Positions 36,161 through 49,850 of a stretch of DNA of 64,000 bases are shown here, one piece after another. The DNA comes from Sphagnum compactum (taxonomy: Eukaryota > Bryophyta > Sphagnopsida > Sphagnales), in contig OZ234496.1 of assembly GCA_965153455.1 (NCBI GenBank), positions 8,455,863 through 8,519,862 on the forward strand, in the 5' to 3' direction. How positions within the stretch are numbered: position 1 is the stretch's first letter; the number at the start of each line of letters is the position of its first letter. The translations under genes were made by a program, and so were the position numbers. The notes below the pieces were generated by a model that saw only the letters and a list, made by a program, of their open reading frames with translations, ran no database searches and was not told where the DNA came from.

Positions 36161-39100
36161 ATGGCGTTCGTTGCTCCTCGCAGGTATGTTTGTATGTATG
36201 TCAGTCATCATGCACTTTGCTTGCTTGCTTGCACTCCCCACAGCTATTACTACTTGCTGCTCTGCTTCTTCCCTCCTTTTTTTTTTGGGTTTTTGTTTTG
36301 ATTTTTTGTTTTTGGATTTGAATCCGAAGCGCAAGTTTCTCAATTCGTATCACATGGTGATGACCATCCCTCTGAGAGAAAGAAAAAAAATCCCCGGGAA
36401 AAAAAAAAACTGTTTGGCAGGCCTTAGAGAGTGCAAGCTCCAAGACCCATCTCCAATGCTCTTTAGATTATCATGCTCAGCAGTGGACTGGAAGTTGATG
36501 GGTTTTGTTCGTTTGGATTCATGGATTTGTGGGTCTTTTGAATTCTGCACTAATTTGGTTTGTTCAGTTAGCCGATTGCAATTAGACTTCCCTTTGCTTC
36601 TCTACTGCTATATATATGTATGCCGTTGGTTCCTTCTCATTTGGAGGTTTCTGCAAGCAATCCGCAAGTATGTATGCATCGTGGACATATCATGTGAGAG
36701 AAACAAAAGGGGTGGCAGCGTTGTTTCATGGGTGTGGCACTAGATCTGCACCTTTGTGGGTTTTTTCTCTGACTTCTTTGTTGATTTAATCTTGGAATTT
36801 ATGGAGTTTGCTTCATCAAAGAGATGGGTTTCCAGCTTTAGCTCTGTACTATATAGTCACTCGGACATATATTGCTGAACCCATTTAGTTGATTTCAGAG
36901 CTGTAGAAAGACTTTTGCCTGCAGTTGTATATTGTTGAAACCTAGGTTAAATGGATTCATTTGCTTTTGTTATGACACAGGTGTTTGTTTTTTAAAATTT
37001 AGGTTATTGCCTGTGTACATGAGTGAGCTTTAAGTTTTGTAGGGGTTCATATTGCTTTGATTGGAGTTTTGGATGGATGATCATGCTTTGCACAATTAGG
37101 AATGCAAAACCTGAAGAAATCTGGCTCATCTTTAGTTTCTACCAGAAACTTTGAAATTCACAACCATGAAGAGCTTCTTTGTCTGTGAATTGGATATGCA
37201 GCTCCAGCACCTCCTCCCACTTTTGACAGATGTGCTGTGGTCTAAGGCAGCCCCTATCTCATGTTGGAATCTGATGAAATTGGTTTTATCGTAATTGTGC
37301 AGCGGAGTTGTAAAGAAGAGGAGTGAGATTCTGCGGTCCTTGGTACCAACATTTTTCGGATTGCTTTTTGGAGTTGCTATTGGTGTCTCATTCATGAAGG
37401 TAAATTCAATAGCTTCTGTTCTTCGGGTATATCACATCTGACTTGGTTACCTCCAGGTTGTAATGCACAGAAAAAAATAAAATTTGGAACTCTGGTTTTT
37501 TCTGATACATTTTTTGACAGCATGCTAGAGCTAAAAACCACATCTTTCTTGCCATTTGTAATGATAGACTTTAATGGGTGGGATTTGAATGGTATTCTCC
37601 GGTGCAGTTTGGTATTGTGCCAGATACAGGGGTTGTTTTCAATCAAGAGGTTCAACATCAGGTAAATTTTTTGTAGGAAGTGGATGATGGAAGATGCATT
37701 AGCTTCTGGAGTTTTAGGATGATCCATGTTGCATTTCTAATTTGAATTTGGTGCTCTACTTCTTGTACAATAGGATGGTTCTATTTGTAACAATGTTGGG
37801 GTATGGGTCTGACAGATGTTGTATTGGGGTGGCGGGTCATGACTCAGGAACAATTAGATGCTACCAGAAATGCAGTCACATGCCCAGGAGCACAACCATT
37901 GGGGACAGAATCACTGCCACGTGACATACTAGCCACGCTGTCTGACCTCTATCCTCGCAGATTGTGGGGTAAACCAGAAGGGGTATTATTTTTGTACGAC
38001 ATTTATTGTACAACCCATTCTGCCTGACTCCTGCATATGGAAGTTCCTACAGGTTCTTCAGTACATTTGAGGGTGGGCCACAAGTCCAGAAAGCCATTTA
38101 CTCAGGGAGGGAGCTGTTTGTTTTCTGGACCTGGTCTGGATTCAACAACTTCACACAAAATGGGACATTGTCTTTTGCTTACTTAACTGTTTGTGATGCA
38201 GGATTTGCAAGACAAGCCTAAGTATTTACTCACACTCACTGTTGGCCTGAAGCAGAAGAACTTTGTCAACCAGTGTGTACAAAAGGTATTCTATTCCCTC
38301 CAGGTCTTTTGTGTTCTTATGGCATTTGTCTGTAGTGGATTTGAGAGGCAGTTTCAATGTATACTGTCTTTTCCAGAAGTAACATGGTTTGAAAGTTCTT
38401 ATGGGTCATGATGCTTTGAAGCTATTCCCAAAGATTGAGTGAGTAGTGAGTTGAGATGCTTGTTACCTGCACATAGCATTTCATCACAGAACACTCCAAT
38501 TTTATGCAGTTTTCAAAGGAATGGCAAATCATCCTGTTCCATTATGATGGGCATGTGAATGAGTGGGATGATTTGGAGTGGTCAGCAAGAGCCATACACA
38601 TCAGCACCCGCAGTCAGACAAAGTGGTAAGCAATTCTTGCATCAGATGGTGTCTAATAGGTAGATGCTTGAGGTGATTTTTGCCTTCTGCTGTTTGTGAC
38701 TAAACTGTCTAAAATCCCTAGACAGTTCGGGGGATCTTAAAACCACAAAATGCGAAAACACCAACTAGATAGTAATTTTGACAAATGGAGGAAATTTTTG
38801 GGGACTCCATAACAAAATGCTATCTATCTAGGAGCAGGAAAAATCTGGGTTTTTTCTAGAGGACATGTCAAGTGGGTTGGAGAAGCACGGTAAAATGTAC
38901 ATGGCTTTTTTTATGCAGTTTGGTCATTGGTGGTGTTGTTTACTGCTTTTGTACATGTTGGAAGTGTGGGTAGATTTTTTATAGTTGTGTCACTCAATTT
39001 TGCAGGTGGTATGCTAAGCGATTTTTACACCCAGATATTGTGGAGCCATACGAGTACATTTTCATTTGGGACGAGGATTTGGATGTGGAGCATTTTAATG

Positions 39101-41243
39101 CTGAGGAGTATGTTTGTTTGATTCCTTCCACTCTTGTTGTCACAAGCCAGAGAAATTAGAACCTGTACTGATGTTTTCATCTGTATCCAAGATTTCCCAC
39201 AAAATTTGCCAAAGTTAGTGAGTGGCATGATATGCACATAAATGGTTTGGTCGGCAGTGAATTGAGTAAAGCAGATGGATGAGGTTGGGTTTAGGGTTTA
39301 GGATCTCAGGAGCATGTTTAACTACAAATGCAGTAGAAGAAGATCCAGCAGTTCTCACCAGCAACAGAATGCGTCAGGGTCTCTGACAATCTCAATGGGT
39401 GTTGCTGTGCCAGGTATGTACAGCTGATTAAGAAATTTGGGCTGGAGATATCACAACCAGGACTTGAGCCAGATCGAGGTTTAACTTGGCAAATGACGAA
39501 ACGTCTGGGTAACAGTGAAGTTCACAAGTAAGTGATATGAAGTAATTTGCATCAATATTTAACTGGCTCCAATGCTAAACTGAGTTCATGCTATTCACCT
39601 TAGTGTAAAAGTCTTCTCTTTGTTTTCCATTTGTCTAATGTTGTTACTCTTTCAGGGAAACAGTGGAGCGGGAGGGTTGGTGTTCAGATCCCCATAAGCC
39701 CCCATGTGCCGGGTGAGTCTGCTTCTCGTACTTGACTGTAGCTAGGTTCCTGTCAATGATGTGTATTCCATGGACCTGCAAGACCAAAATCACTGTTGCT
39801 GTTTTCATTCAAAGCTGGTAGGGAAGTCATCTCAGATACCTTAAAGGTAAGGGAGAGAAGGGCCTATTATCAACTTGTTACTCCAAGAATGCTGGATTAT
39901 TCAACTTGGGTTATTTTGTGGTTTGCAGGTTTGTAGAGATAATGGCACCAGTGTTTTCACGAAAAGCATGGCGATGCATTTGGCATATAATTCAGGTATC
40001 AAAGTGTATGTCTGTCGCAAGGTTTAGGGTTTAGGGTTTACCCTAAATTGTTGCAAATGACATTGTAGAAACTGTCATTGTCATCATAGAAGTTGTCCCA
40101 TTGGTCACTCTCCTTGATAGCAGCACTTGGAGTGGTTCTGAACTATTGTATGACAGTTGAGATTGACAGATGTGGGTTTTGTTTTCTTTGTTTAATCATG
40201 CATTTGCTTGTATGGGTTCCAATGAGGAGTGTCCATGATGAGTAGGTATGCACAAATGATGTCTTTTGGTGGTGACTGTCCATGATGGGTATGCATAAGA
40301 GATGTCTTTTTGTGGTGAGTGCATGCAGAATGACCTAGTGCATGGGTGGGGCTTAGACTTCAGTCTACAACGTTGTGTTCAGGTAAGAAACCACTCTTAT
40401 ACTTGCGTTCTTCTCTTTATAGAGGAAACTTTCTGATTGAACACTTGTGAAAATGGATGACAAGTCCATTGTCCATTGATGATCATGTCAGTCGGTTGAG
40501 AAGCTGCAGCTTTTCCCAGATTGAAGAAGGGTTTAGGGTTTAGGGCATTTGACAACTGATGCTTACATGAGGATGTCATCAATGTCATAACAGCCAGCGC
40601 ATGAGAAGATAGGGGTGGTGGATGCACAATGGGTGCGACATAGAGTTGTTCCATCACTGGGAGACCAGGTGTGTTTCCCCATTCAGCCATTCCTGTCTTT
40701 TGTTCATACTGTTGCATTTATTCTGTTTTGTCTCCTAGCAATGTTGGCCTCCACGATTTCTCTGTATTATGTGTCTGTTGTCAAGATTATTTAGATCCAT
40801 TTCCAGAACCAGATTTAGGTGCTAACATGATGGTGGATTGGTGTGGTTACGCAGGGAGAAGTGGACACTAGCAAACCTGCCACAGAAGGGGTATGCTTTT
40901 TGTTAAATTTCTCAGAATGATATGAACATTCCACTCAGGGCATTACCATACCTTGGATTTGGATTTTAGTTCCCAGTCATTGAAATGGGTCTGGAGTTAA
41001 CTACAAGATTCACCTTCTAAGGCTCCATATTTAATTTCTGTGTTAGCTGGCTGGCAAAAGATTAGGAGCCATTCTGACTTTTCAAAGGTGACATGAAGTT
41101 TTGAGGATGATGGGAAGTGGTGGGGTATCATGCAGGTGAGGGACAGATGCAAGTATGAATGGGGTTTATACACCGAACGTTGGAAGTTGGCAGATGAAAA
41201 GCAAAAGTTAGAAATTGAAGCACAAGAGAAACAGCAAACTTGA
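36161..41243 (+). CDS. DUF707 family protein
   Basis: Conserved plant family of unknown function, usually one N-terminal membrane anchor with a lumenal glycosyltransferase-like domain. Coding exons: 36161-36183, 37303-37399, 37608-37661, 37848-37982, 38202-38285, 38510-38625, 39006-39107, 39414-39527, 39656-39712, 39929-39995, 40329-40382, 40594-40668, 40855-40890, 41136-41243; phases agree and give 373 residues. Residues 8-40 are basic and then hydrophobic (SLVPTFFGLLFGVAIGVSF), a signal anchor. Then SDLYPRRLWGKPEG, KYLLTLTVGLKQKNFVNQCV, ILFHYDGHVNEWDDLEWSAR, TKWWYAKRFLHPDIVEPYEY, IFIWDEDLDVEHFNAEEY, LEISQPGLEPD, FVEIMAPVFSRKAW, NDLVHGWGLDF, and a charged EKQKLEIEAQEKQQ tail. The short first exon and the exon 4 acceptor (37847) are the weakest points. 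Confidence 0.92.
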
Positions 41244-42594
41244 GTAGTAGGCCTAGCAACCTGTTTTTGGTTCCCATTTATACTGCTGTTTTGAGTGGCT
41301 GCCATCAAGTTGTGCAGCAACTCCATTCTTTTCTCTTAGTAACAGTCAGGTTGTGTATAATAGCAAAATAATATTGTCTGCGGCACAGTTTCCGCAATCT
41401 CCACCTTCAAAAGGAAAACTTCCTTTGAAGCACTTCTGTTGCCATGCAACAAGTTGGCCTGTCTCTCATGGTTCGGGTTTTCTAGAGGAGCCAAAAGGTC
41501 AAATGCAAGGACTTCATATTCAACTTGTAGCTAAACCAAAGTACATCTGTCAGAAAGCTAAATCCGTTTAGGTCAGAAAGAGTACTGGAATGGCACCAGA
41601 TCAATCTGGTTTCTGGCTCAGCTCTCTGATTACTTGCATCATGCCTTTCAGGAGTGAAAAAATGGCAAGATCTCCTGGTCCTTAATTAAGAAATTGGCAG
41701 CAGGTGTTTTCCATAGATCCCAACAGCAGTTCCATGTGTTTAACAGCAGGCTATTGGTCCCAGACTTTCCCAGTTGAAAGCAAATGCTTTGCAATCTTAG
41801 ATGAGGGATCAAGAACATTGGCATAACTACAACATGAGGAGCATACTTCATTGGCATGCATGATGAGAGCCGTGCAGCTTTCCTCTGATTCAGATTTTCA
41901 CATGAAGGTAGTGATGGAGATTGGAGACGTATGGTTTTTAGGCAGCCAATTGGAAGGTGATCCATCCCCTCACGCAATTGTTTTGCAGTTATTTGTTCAA
42001 CACGAACCTTTAATTTTTTCTTCTTGCAAAAGGCAGCCTTCTCGGTACTGAAGAACTAATCTCCATTGCATTTGGGTCTTATGTGAATTTGCTTTACTAC
42101 GATGCCAACAGCATTTTGTGAAGTGCACAGGTACAAGCAAACTGTATGTGTTTTTTATGAAACCAACCCATTTAGGTCCTTCTTTTGCATAGAAACTAAA
42201 TATCCACCGAGCTCACCTACTTCTGCACAATTAGCAATTTGTTTACGGAGTTTGTTTCTATTTGGGGGATAATTAAATCAAATTTGTCTATAAACAAAAT
42301 ATGAAACTAAAAGAAAGCAAGCATCCATTTCTATTTTTGGCTACATATTAGAACATAATGTACAATTTGGTGATTGTGTTTTTAAAAAATTGTTCCAAGA
42401 TTTTTGTCAATTAAAAACACAAATGAACCCTTCTTTTTTTCATTTTTGAAAAAAAATTCACCAACTAGTAAAGAGTAAAGGGCAAATGATTTAATATTCC
42501 ACTTATTTCACATATTTACTCCATTGTTATGCATGTTGCATGTTATTTTGTAATTAGGTAATTCTGGAAAAATTACCATTCATAAATTGTCATT
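41244..42594. other. DUF707 3' flank
   Basis: Short frames on both strands without motifs (41353-41571, 41648-41977). Composition changes to very AT-rich at about 42160, shortly before repeat block A. Confidence 0.4.
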
Positions 42595-45578
42595 CATAAA
42601 GGAGATGAGGTAATTGAAATGCAAGTATGTTTAAAACTACTCGCCATGGCCAATGTTCTTGGTTCAAATGTGAATTGTAAATTTTTTGTTTTGATTTTGT
42701 TGAATTTTTATTGAATTTCCGATGACAAAGATTACAGAAAATTCAATATCTCTCACACCTTAGGCATAAAAATTAACAAAATCGCCTCCTTAAAATCCTA
42801 TGTATTGAGGCCTTTTCAACAAAATACCAAAACCACCCGAATTTCCCCCAAAAAATTAGTTTTCGTTTTATTGAGTTTTCACTGACAGAATCGCACAATA
42901 TTCAATAACTTTTGCACCAGAGGTCCAAACATGAGGAAAGTTCTCTAATGTACACTTATTTCTGGTGGACTTTCCGTACAAAACAACCCATTTATATCAG
43001 AATAAAGGTGTTAATTATTTAAATTTTTTACATGGGTTATTTTAAGCTCTATTATGCATTATTAGACTTGAAGGAAGTTGTGATTTCTACTTGTTTTAAT
43101 CTAATGATTTACATTAAGTTTGAGCTTTTTAACTATTAGCTTGTGTATTTGTCAACTAGATTTTTTAAATTAAGATTTTTTGATTTCTTGACAAGTTCAC
43201 ATTCTTTTGCTTGTCTCCATTTTTTATTTTTTAAAATTCCCTTTCCAATTGAATTCATTGTTGTTAGTTTGCACAATTTGAACACAAAGCAACATTAACA
43301 TTACCAAAGAGGACTTCAATTTAAAAAAAATTAATATTTGCTTTAGATTTTCCTCGTTATAATCACATTTAAAAAGAAAGCTATGCAAAGATTTTGTGCT
43401 ACTAACGAATGTGATAATGATTTTAAAGAATGATGTTTCTTACTCAAACAAATGATTACCAAAAAAATGTGTGACAAAACAAGAATGTGACTACAATGGG
43501 CATGATTATAAATGCACATATAATAATCATATCAATAAACTGGCATCCAATTTTACACCCCTTTTCATCCTCACTTGGCCATCTCACCCCCACTTTGTAG
43601 CTACCTTTAAAGTCTTCCAAACTGGAACCGAAAAACTCAAAAGTAGGATGAGCTCTGCAAAATTATGATTATGTTTTCTTTCGTTTAATATACCTAGAGA
43701 CCTTGTGCCTACCTAAGAGGTCTACCTACTTCAATCAAAGACCTACCTAAGGTACCTACCCACCTACCTACCAAACTAGTTTGACCTCGACTTGAGAAAG
43801 GTTTTTCTTAGTTTTGTCACCTATCTTTTTGTAATTCAAAACTAACAATTCCAATTTTGGGTCTTGCCACTAGTTTTCACTAAACTAGCCATGTCAGTTC
43901 TTAGTTAGAACCACTTTACAAGTGTTTTTTATAAAGTTATTATCAAAACTAACACCTGATTACAATCCTATTTAATTCATTATTTATTTTTTCATGCTAT
44001 GCTTTTTACTATTTTAAAATTAGCCTAATTGAGGATGAAAAATTTCAACTAAGGATGAATAGACGACCAATTCGAACTTTAAGGGAATTAAACGCTATTG
44101 TAATTAGGTGTAGATATCACAAGTATTTAGAAGTTCTAGGGCTATTGGATTGTTTTAGGTGTAAGGTCTATAATTTTGTGTTTGAAAACTTTAGTTTTAG
44201 GGTTTTGTTTTAATTAAGGGTTAATTTTCAAATTTACTTTTTTGAGTTTGGGTCTTAAGGGTTATTTTTTAAATTTTTATTTAGGGATTTTGTTTTGAGG
44301 TTTATATTTGAAGCTAGGGTTTAATGTTTAAATTTAAATGGTTAGTTTGAAAGGTTTAGGTTTAGGGTTTACATTTTAAGATTAAGGTTTTGAAGTTTTG
44401 AGGTTATATCATATTGAAAGCACCTCAAATCTTTTTTAAAATGAAAAAATCATAACAAATACTAGTTATACTGTTTTAAAAATGATTTTAGTACTTTACA
44501 GTCATTAAATTCATTTGAAATTGTTTTATACATCATTCCCCTAAAAAGATATTAAAAACTTTATTATGTAAACATATTGAAAACTTTTAACATTAGTATA
44601 GTTTTTGACATTAAAATGGAAAAAAAAACACTTGTTCCACTTGCTTTGGCTCCCATTAATGTGATTGCATTAGCAACATTTTTTCTTCTAGCAAATTGGT
44701 GCAAAATGTTACCTATAGCTAAGAGCCACACCCACCACAATAAGAGTCTAAATAAAATTCACCACTATGCTCCAACATGAAGTTTAAGGTGCCTTGAGTT
44801 GCATTTGATCACAAAGGAAGTTTCGTTAAATTTTTATTGTTTAAGGCAATTTTTTCCACTAGTTTTTAAAACATTTTGATAGTTTTCATACAACTTGTCA
44901 TCATTAAAGCTAAATCATTTATGGGACCTATTCCACTCATGTTAAATCTTTTGTGGGATGATGGCCATCCATGTTACATTTACAAAAATGAAAAAAAATT
45001 GTAGGTACAAGATTTAAAGGTTTCAAGCTTTTTGCCAATGCGAGGCCTTAACCCTTTCCTACAACCTCTTACATTTCCATTTTCCATTATATTCATTCTT
45101 GATTATGTGAAATTCATCCATCCTTACATATAAAACCCTTATAAAAAATCAAGTTTCGTGACCAAAAAATTTAGTAAAAAAAGAAGACCCCATTGAAATG
45201 GCCATAAAAAAAATTTTCATCACTTTGTACAAGTTGATTTTAACATGTCCATTGTGACTGGGTGGTCATTTTGATTCGTCACTTTGACTTACAAGGCAAT
45301 GGATCATTTACCTACTCAAATTTAAAATAATTATTTTAAAATTTATTTTCAAAAATAAGATTATAGTGTAGGTAGATAGGTACTAAATAAGTGTAAGTAG
45401 GTCAAGAAAGGTAGGTAGCTAGGTTGAAGAAGGAAGTATCTAGGTACTGGTGGTAGCCTAGATACTCAACTTAACCCACCTAACCTAGTTACTCAACCAA
45501 GCCTACATAACCTAGCTACCCAATCAAGCCTATCTAGCCTACCTACCCAACCTAACATACTTAGCATAACCCCTTCAA
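42595..45578 (+). repeat. Segmental repeat block A, first copy
   Basis: Matches 57861-61274 almost base for base, from 'cataaaggagatgagg' to 'cataaccccttcaa'; the offset is 15,266 at the start and about 15,694 later. By eye roughly 93-95% identical. No protein gene. Contains ACCTA/TAGGT-rich tracts at 43690-43770 and 45360-45570. Absent from A is a 0.44-kb segment found in A' (58236-58673). Confidence 0.95.
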
Positions 45579-47650
45579 CATGAAGATAGGTCGTAAATAA
45601 TAAGAACTAAACCCCTCTGGTAGGGAAGAAACTTACTAGGAAAAGGAATAGAAAGGCAAACTGATAGACCTAAAAACTAGTTGTGCGGGTAACCAATAGT
45701 AACTGACATTTACCAAATGTTTTTAACAGTTTCAAATGTCAAATCAATTTCGATTGACACGATTGATATGGCGTTGGAAACCTCTTTCCAAAGGCCATAG
45801 AATGAGTCCTTAAAATGTTCAAATCGAGCTCTGCTTGAGGAAGTTATGAGTTTCTAAAACTTTCGACCTCTAAATAGTCGACATGACAATTAGTTATAAT
45901 TGTTTAACTAAATTTAGAGATGGTGAGAGTTGAAAAGGGCATTGTAAGACCCAAAAGGGGGCATTATGGGAGGAAGTAAAGGAGAGCAATTTGGGAGGAG
46001 AAGGAGGGATGTGATTAGGTGTGGAGTTTTGAAGTTATGGGAGAGAAATGAAATAGTGTTAGACGACTAGATAGTGGTGAGGATTTAAGTTGTTTGGTTC
46101 TAAGGCAAAGGAGGAGAGTATTAGTTGACTAAAAAGTAGAACCATTCATTGGAACATGAAGACATGGAAATTGATGTGAACATAGATTATAATCATTTTG
46201 GTGTAATAAATGATAGAACATTCATGCATGTATGTAAGGTGTGTTTGTATGTGTGTGTGTGTGTGAACTTGTGCATGCATGCACAATATTATTTCTTGTT
46301 TTTTATTTGAAATAATTTGCAAGTGTGTGGGAAGTTTTACCAAAATAATTGTTGATCACATGTAGCTTAACACATAGAAGTTGTTGCCTTGGTTATTATG
46401 GATACATGGTATTTATAATAATGGCAAAGGGCAAGAATCCTGTAGTGATACATTTTTAATGCGTATGATTAATTCAATGTAAAATATATTGTTAACACAC
46501 TCCTTCCCTAATGATTAATCAAGTCTTTACCAATGGACTACTATTTTAAAAATTGTTAACTTTTGTCAATTTTTTCAATTGACATCTTACAATGTTATAT
46601 ATTAAAGACTTATGTAGTTAAGAAATAATGAAGTATTTAACTTAATAGGTAAGAGGTGTATTGGCAATCAAACTATACCAACCTAACCTACTATAGTACC
46701 TAAGTATATATCTACCTAAGGTAGCCACCACTACTACCTATGTAGATATCTAGGAAAGTAACTATTATGGTACATTGGTAGGATGTCATTTTTGTTTCTC
46801 CAATTTTATTAGAACCTCAATTGCCATCTTGAACAAGGATTTTTTTTGTTTGTTCAACTTGATTAAATGTCCCATTTTACTAGAACCCACTAACTATTTG
46901 GAACCAAAAATATCTTTTGTTTTAGTTGACTAGATGTCCCATTTGATAGGTAGTCAAATGGGTCATCACTAGTCAAATTGATAAATTAAATATTATAATG
47001 ACTGCTCATATGGAGGATCTCTAATTTTATGTCCCTATCGTGGGTCAAATTTAATATAAATTAATTAAAATTTAATGTGCCTAAAATTATTCAGATTTTT
47101 TAATAATTTATAATTTTTGAAAAAAAAACCATTTTTAAAAATCTTTAGTAGATTTTCAAAATGAGTTTTCTTTATTTCAAACATTACATGAAAACGAGGT
47201 TTTTTTGACTAGGAAAATAGTCAAAAGCTACCCCAAATGGCCATTTTGGACAAGTCGTTTTAAACCCAACCATTTTGATTAGGTCTTTTTGGTTGGTTTT
47301 TTGATTGGAGTTTTTTATTATCTTTTTTACTATTCAACAATATTTTGATAACAACTATATATGACTTAATTTTTTAATAATAATAACATGTTTTAATATA
47401 TTATATATAATATAACTTATAAAATCATATATTTATTCATTAATTAATAAATTTAGCTACTTACATTACCTAATAATTATTGTAAAAAATAAAATAAAAT
47501 AATTTACCTACTTACATATGTTATTTAGCCTAAGCCACCTAAACTAAGTAGCCGAGGTTAAGTGGCCAACTTTTGACCTACTTGTTTAGGTGGCCTAAGT
47601 TAACTATATAAATCACATAAAACCAAGGTATCTTAGGTAGCCAATGTTTA

Positions 47651-47716
47651 TGTGTGAGGACTTAAACTCCTCACCTCCACTTTGGGGAGTCAAATTTTTA
47701 CCGTTGCACCACCAAT
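47651..47716 (-). repeat. tRNA-like (SINE head) sequence
   Basis: The minus strand reads 'tggtggtgcaacggtaaaaa' (box A/D-arm-like), then after about 25 bp 'gaggagtttaagtcctc', a perfect 5-bp stem (GAGGA/TCCTC) with a 7-nt loop, as in a T-arm/box B. No acceptor stem that would make it a real tRNA. Possibly a tRNA-derived SINE remnant. Confidence 0.4.
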
Positions 47717-49090
47717 TCAAAAGTTGAAAACTTTTGTCATCATATTGTAATAAACTTGATTGAATTTTTTTGTTTTGATGTAGATATTGTAACATTCATC
47801 AAGGAAGTTCAATATTTTTGTATTCCTTATGTACATAGGAAACAATATCGTGTACCAAGTATTTACCACGATAAACCTATGCTTAGTAAGTTACTACATG
47901 CTATAAATTAAATTAATAAATCATTAAAAAATATATATCGATGATTGATTAATTATAATCATTTATAAATAAATAATACTTATGATTAATAATTGACTAT
48001 TTCCTATTAATTAATAAATATTCAATATAAATAGCTGATTATTGAATATTTCTTATGAAGTATTAAATATTAACATTAGATAATAATAATTTAATATTAA
48101 TTATTCAAAATCTAAATTTAAAATACTTTTTACAGATTATTTTTCAATTATTGATTATTGGTTATTAATTAACATTTATTTGGTGGCAAATTTGTTATAT
48201 AAAATATTAATCATAAATTATTGAGTATTAATTATCAATCATTAAATATCAACTAACTAATGTACAAGGTTTAAATATTTCATTGTGCTTAAAAGGTAGC
48301 ATGTAAATAGCTTATTAAACTTTATAAATACCTACTAGGTGTAATATGCCTAACCTAGGGCCTACTAGCTATGAAGTTAGGTTTGGTATGTACCTTAAGC
48401 AAAATAAACTTGTAGGTTGAATAGTCAAATTAATATGGTTGATTTGACTATGTGTCAAATTAAAATGGCCAATTTGACTAATTATAAATCTCAATGGCCA
48501 TTGCATATGGTCAATTTGACTAACCTTTGGCCTTGGTCATCTTGATGGACCCCTGGCCTTTTTGACCAAATGTTTGGTTTGTCGCATGGTTAAAAAGGTC
48601 ACTTTAGTCAAATGTTTGAATCAAAAGTGACTTGACTCTTTCATGCCCTAGGTGTTTAATCAAAACAACCATCCCCTTCAGTCAATATAGACATTGTAGT
48701 CAGGTTGGACCTTTTGAAAACTCACATTTTCTTATAGTGAAAAGCAAATAAATCCTTAAACTAATTCGACAAAAAACATACAAATTTTTTTCTATTCTTC
48801 AAATTTTTTGGTCTAAATTTGGAAAATTGGGAAAAAGTTTGGATGGATAAGAACCAATGTGAATAACATAGAGCTTGACATGTGAACCTAGATTTTAATG
48901 CGGAAACAAAGCTGAACAAAATGAAAGAATTAATGCCACAAAATTAAAAAGACATTTTCCTAATACATTCGGAAATTAAAAATGGGGTGTTGAAATTGTC
49001 TACATTTTAAAAAACGATTATTTCAACATTTGATTACCATATTTGACTCCTAGGTATGGTACAAATCTTCTAAGGTCAAATTAAGAAACT

Positions 49091-49370
49091 TCTCATTTTG
49101 CATTTGTGAGCTCCCAAAATCAAAAGATACCTCTGTTATGCATTGGTGAATTCCAAAAACCTAAAGAAAAGCCCATTATGCATATTTTTGAGTTCCTAAG
49201 ATGAAAACAAACCTTCATTGTGCATATTCACAAACTCTTAAGATGAACATAGACCCCCTTTTTTGCATAGTTGTGAATTCCCAACATGAAAATAGACCCT
49301 CATTATGCATATTTGTGAGTTCCCAAGATGAAAACAAGACCCACATTATGTATATTTGTGAGTTGGGTCC
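49091..49370 (+). repeat. About 42-bp degenerate tandem array, seven units
   Basis: Units resemble 'cattatgcatatttgtgag' + 'ttcccaagatgaaaacaaac'. An inverted pair of the same unit lies at 49755-49850, and 'gttggxxxcaaa...gtataa' occurs directly repeated at 49364 and 49843. Confidence 0.85.
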
Positions 49371-49754
49371 AAACTATGTATAAGGAGCCATTTACCTTTA
49401 AAATATTTTACTAGGTTTTTATTTAAGCAAACTATTTCATTAAATAAGCTCCAAATCATGATTTACAAATTTATTCAAATGGTTTCAATTCTCATGACTT
49501 AAAAAAATGTTGCATTATATTATAATGTAAATATATACATAAATTGTACAAATTTTACACTTCAATTGCATGGAAACAATGGGAAAAAAACATGACTTAT
49601 GATAACAAGAACTTACACATTATTTGTACCCAGACAAATATTCATGGATTTCACACTAATTTAATCATAATACAACATGACAAATGTGTTAACACTACAC
49701 ACAAAGTTTAAACAACAAATTCATACAAAAAAATTGTTAGTTAGGATTTTGTGA

Positions 49755-49850
49755 TGGGGAATTCACAAAATATGCTGAATGGGGGTTTGTTTTGATCTTG
49801 GGAGCTTACAAATGCATAATGGGGATTGATTTGGTCTTGAAAGTTGGTTG
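49755..49850 (-). repeat. Inverted units of the 42-bp repeat
   Basis: 'gggtttgttttgatcttggg' followed by 'agcttacaaatgcataatgg' is the reverse complement of the units at 49091-49370. Confidence 0.8.

Noticed and set aside
36135-36743. 202-codon plus-strand open frame
   Set aside because: It overlaps exon 1 and lies mainly in intron 1 of the DUF707 gene, in another frame; no motif and low-complexity composition.
41648-41977. 109-codon minus-strand frame as a gene next to DUF707
   Set aside because: No motif, lies in the 3' flank of the DUF707 gene and has no partner exons.
47651-47716. Functional tRNA gene
   Set aside because: D-arm- and T-arm-like parts exist but no acceptor stem or credible anticodon arm was found; SINE-like at most.
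49091-49370. CRISPR-like array
   Set aside because: Plant nuclear DNA; units are contiguous degenerate tandem repeats without unique spacers.
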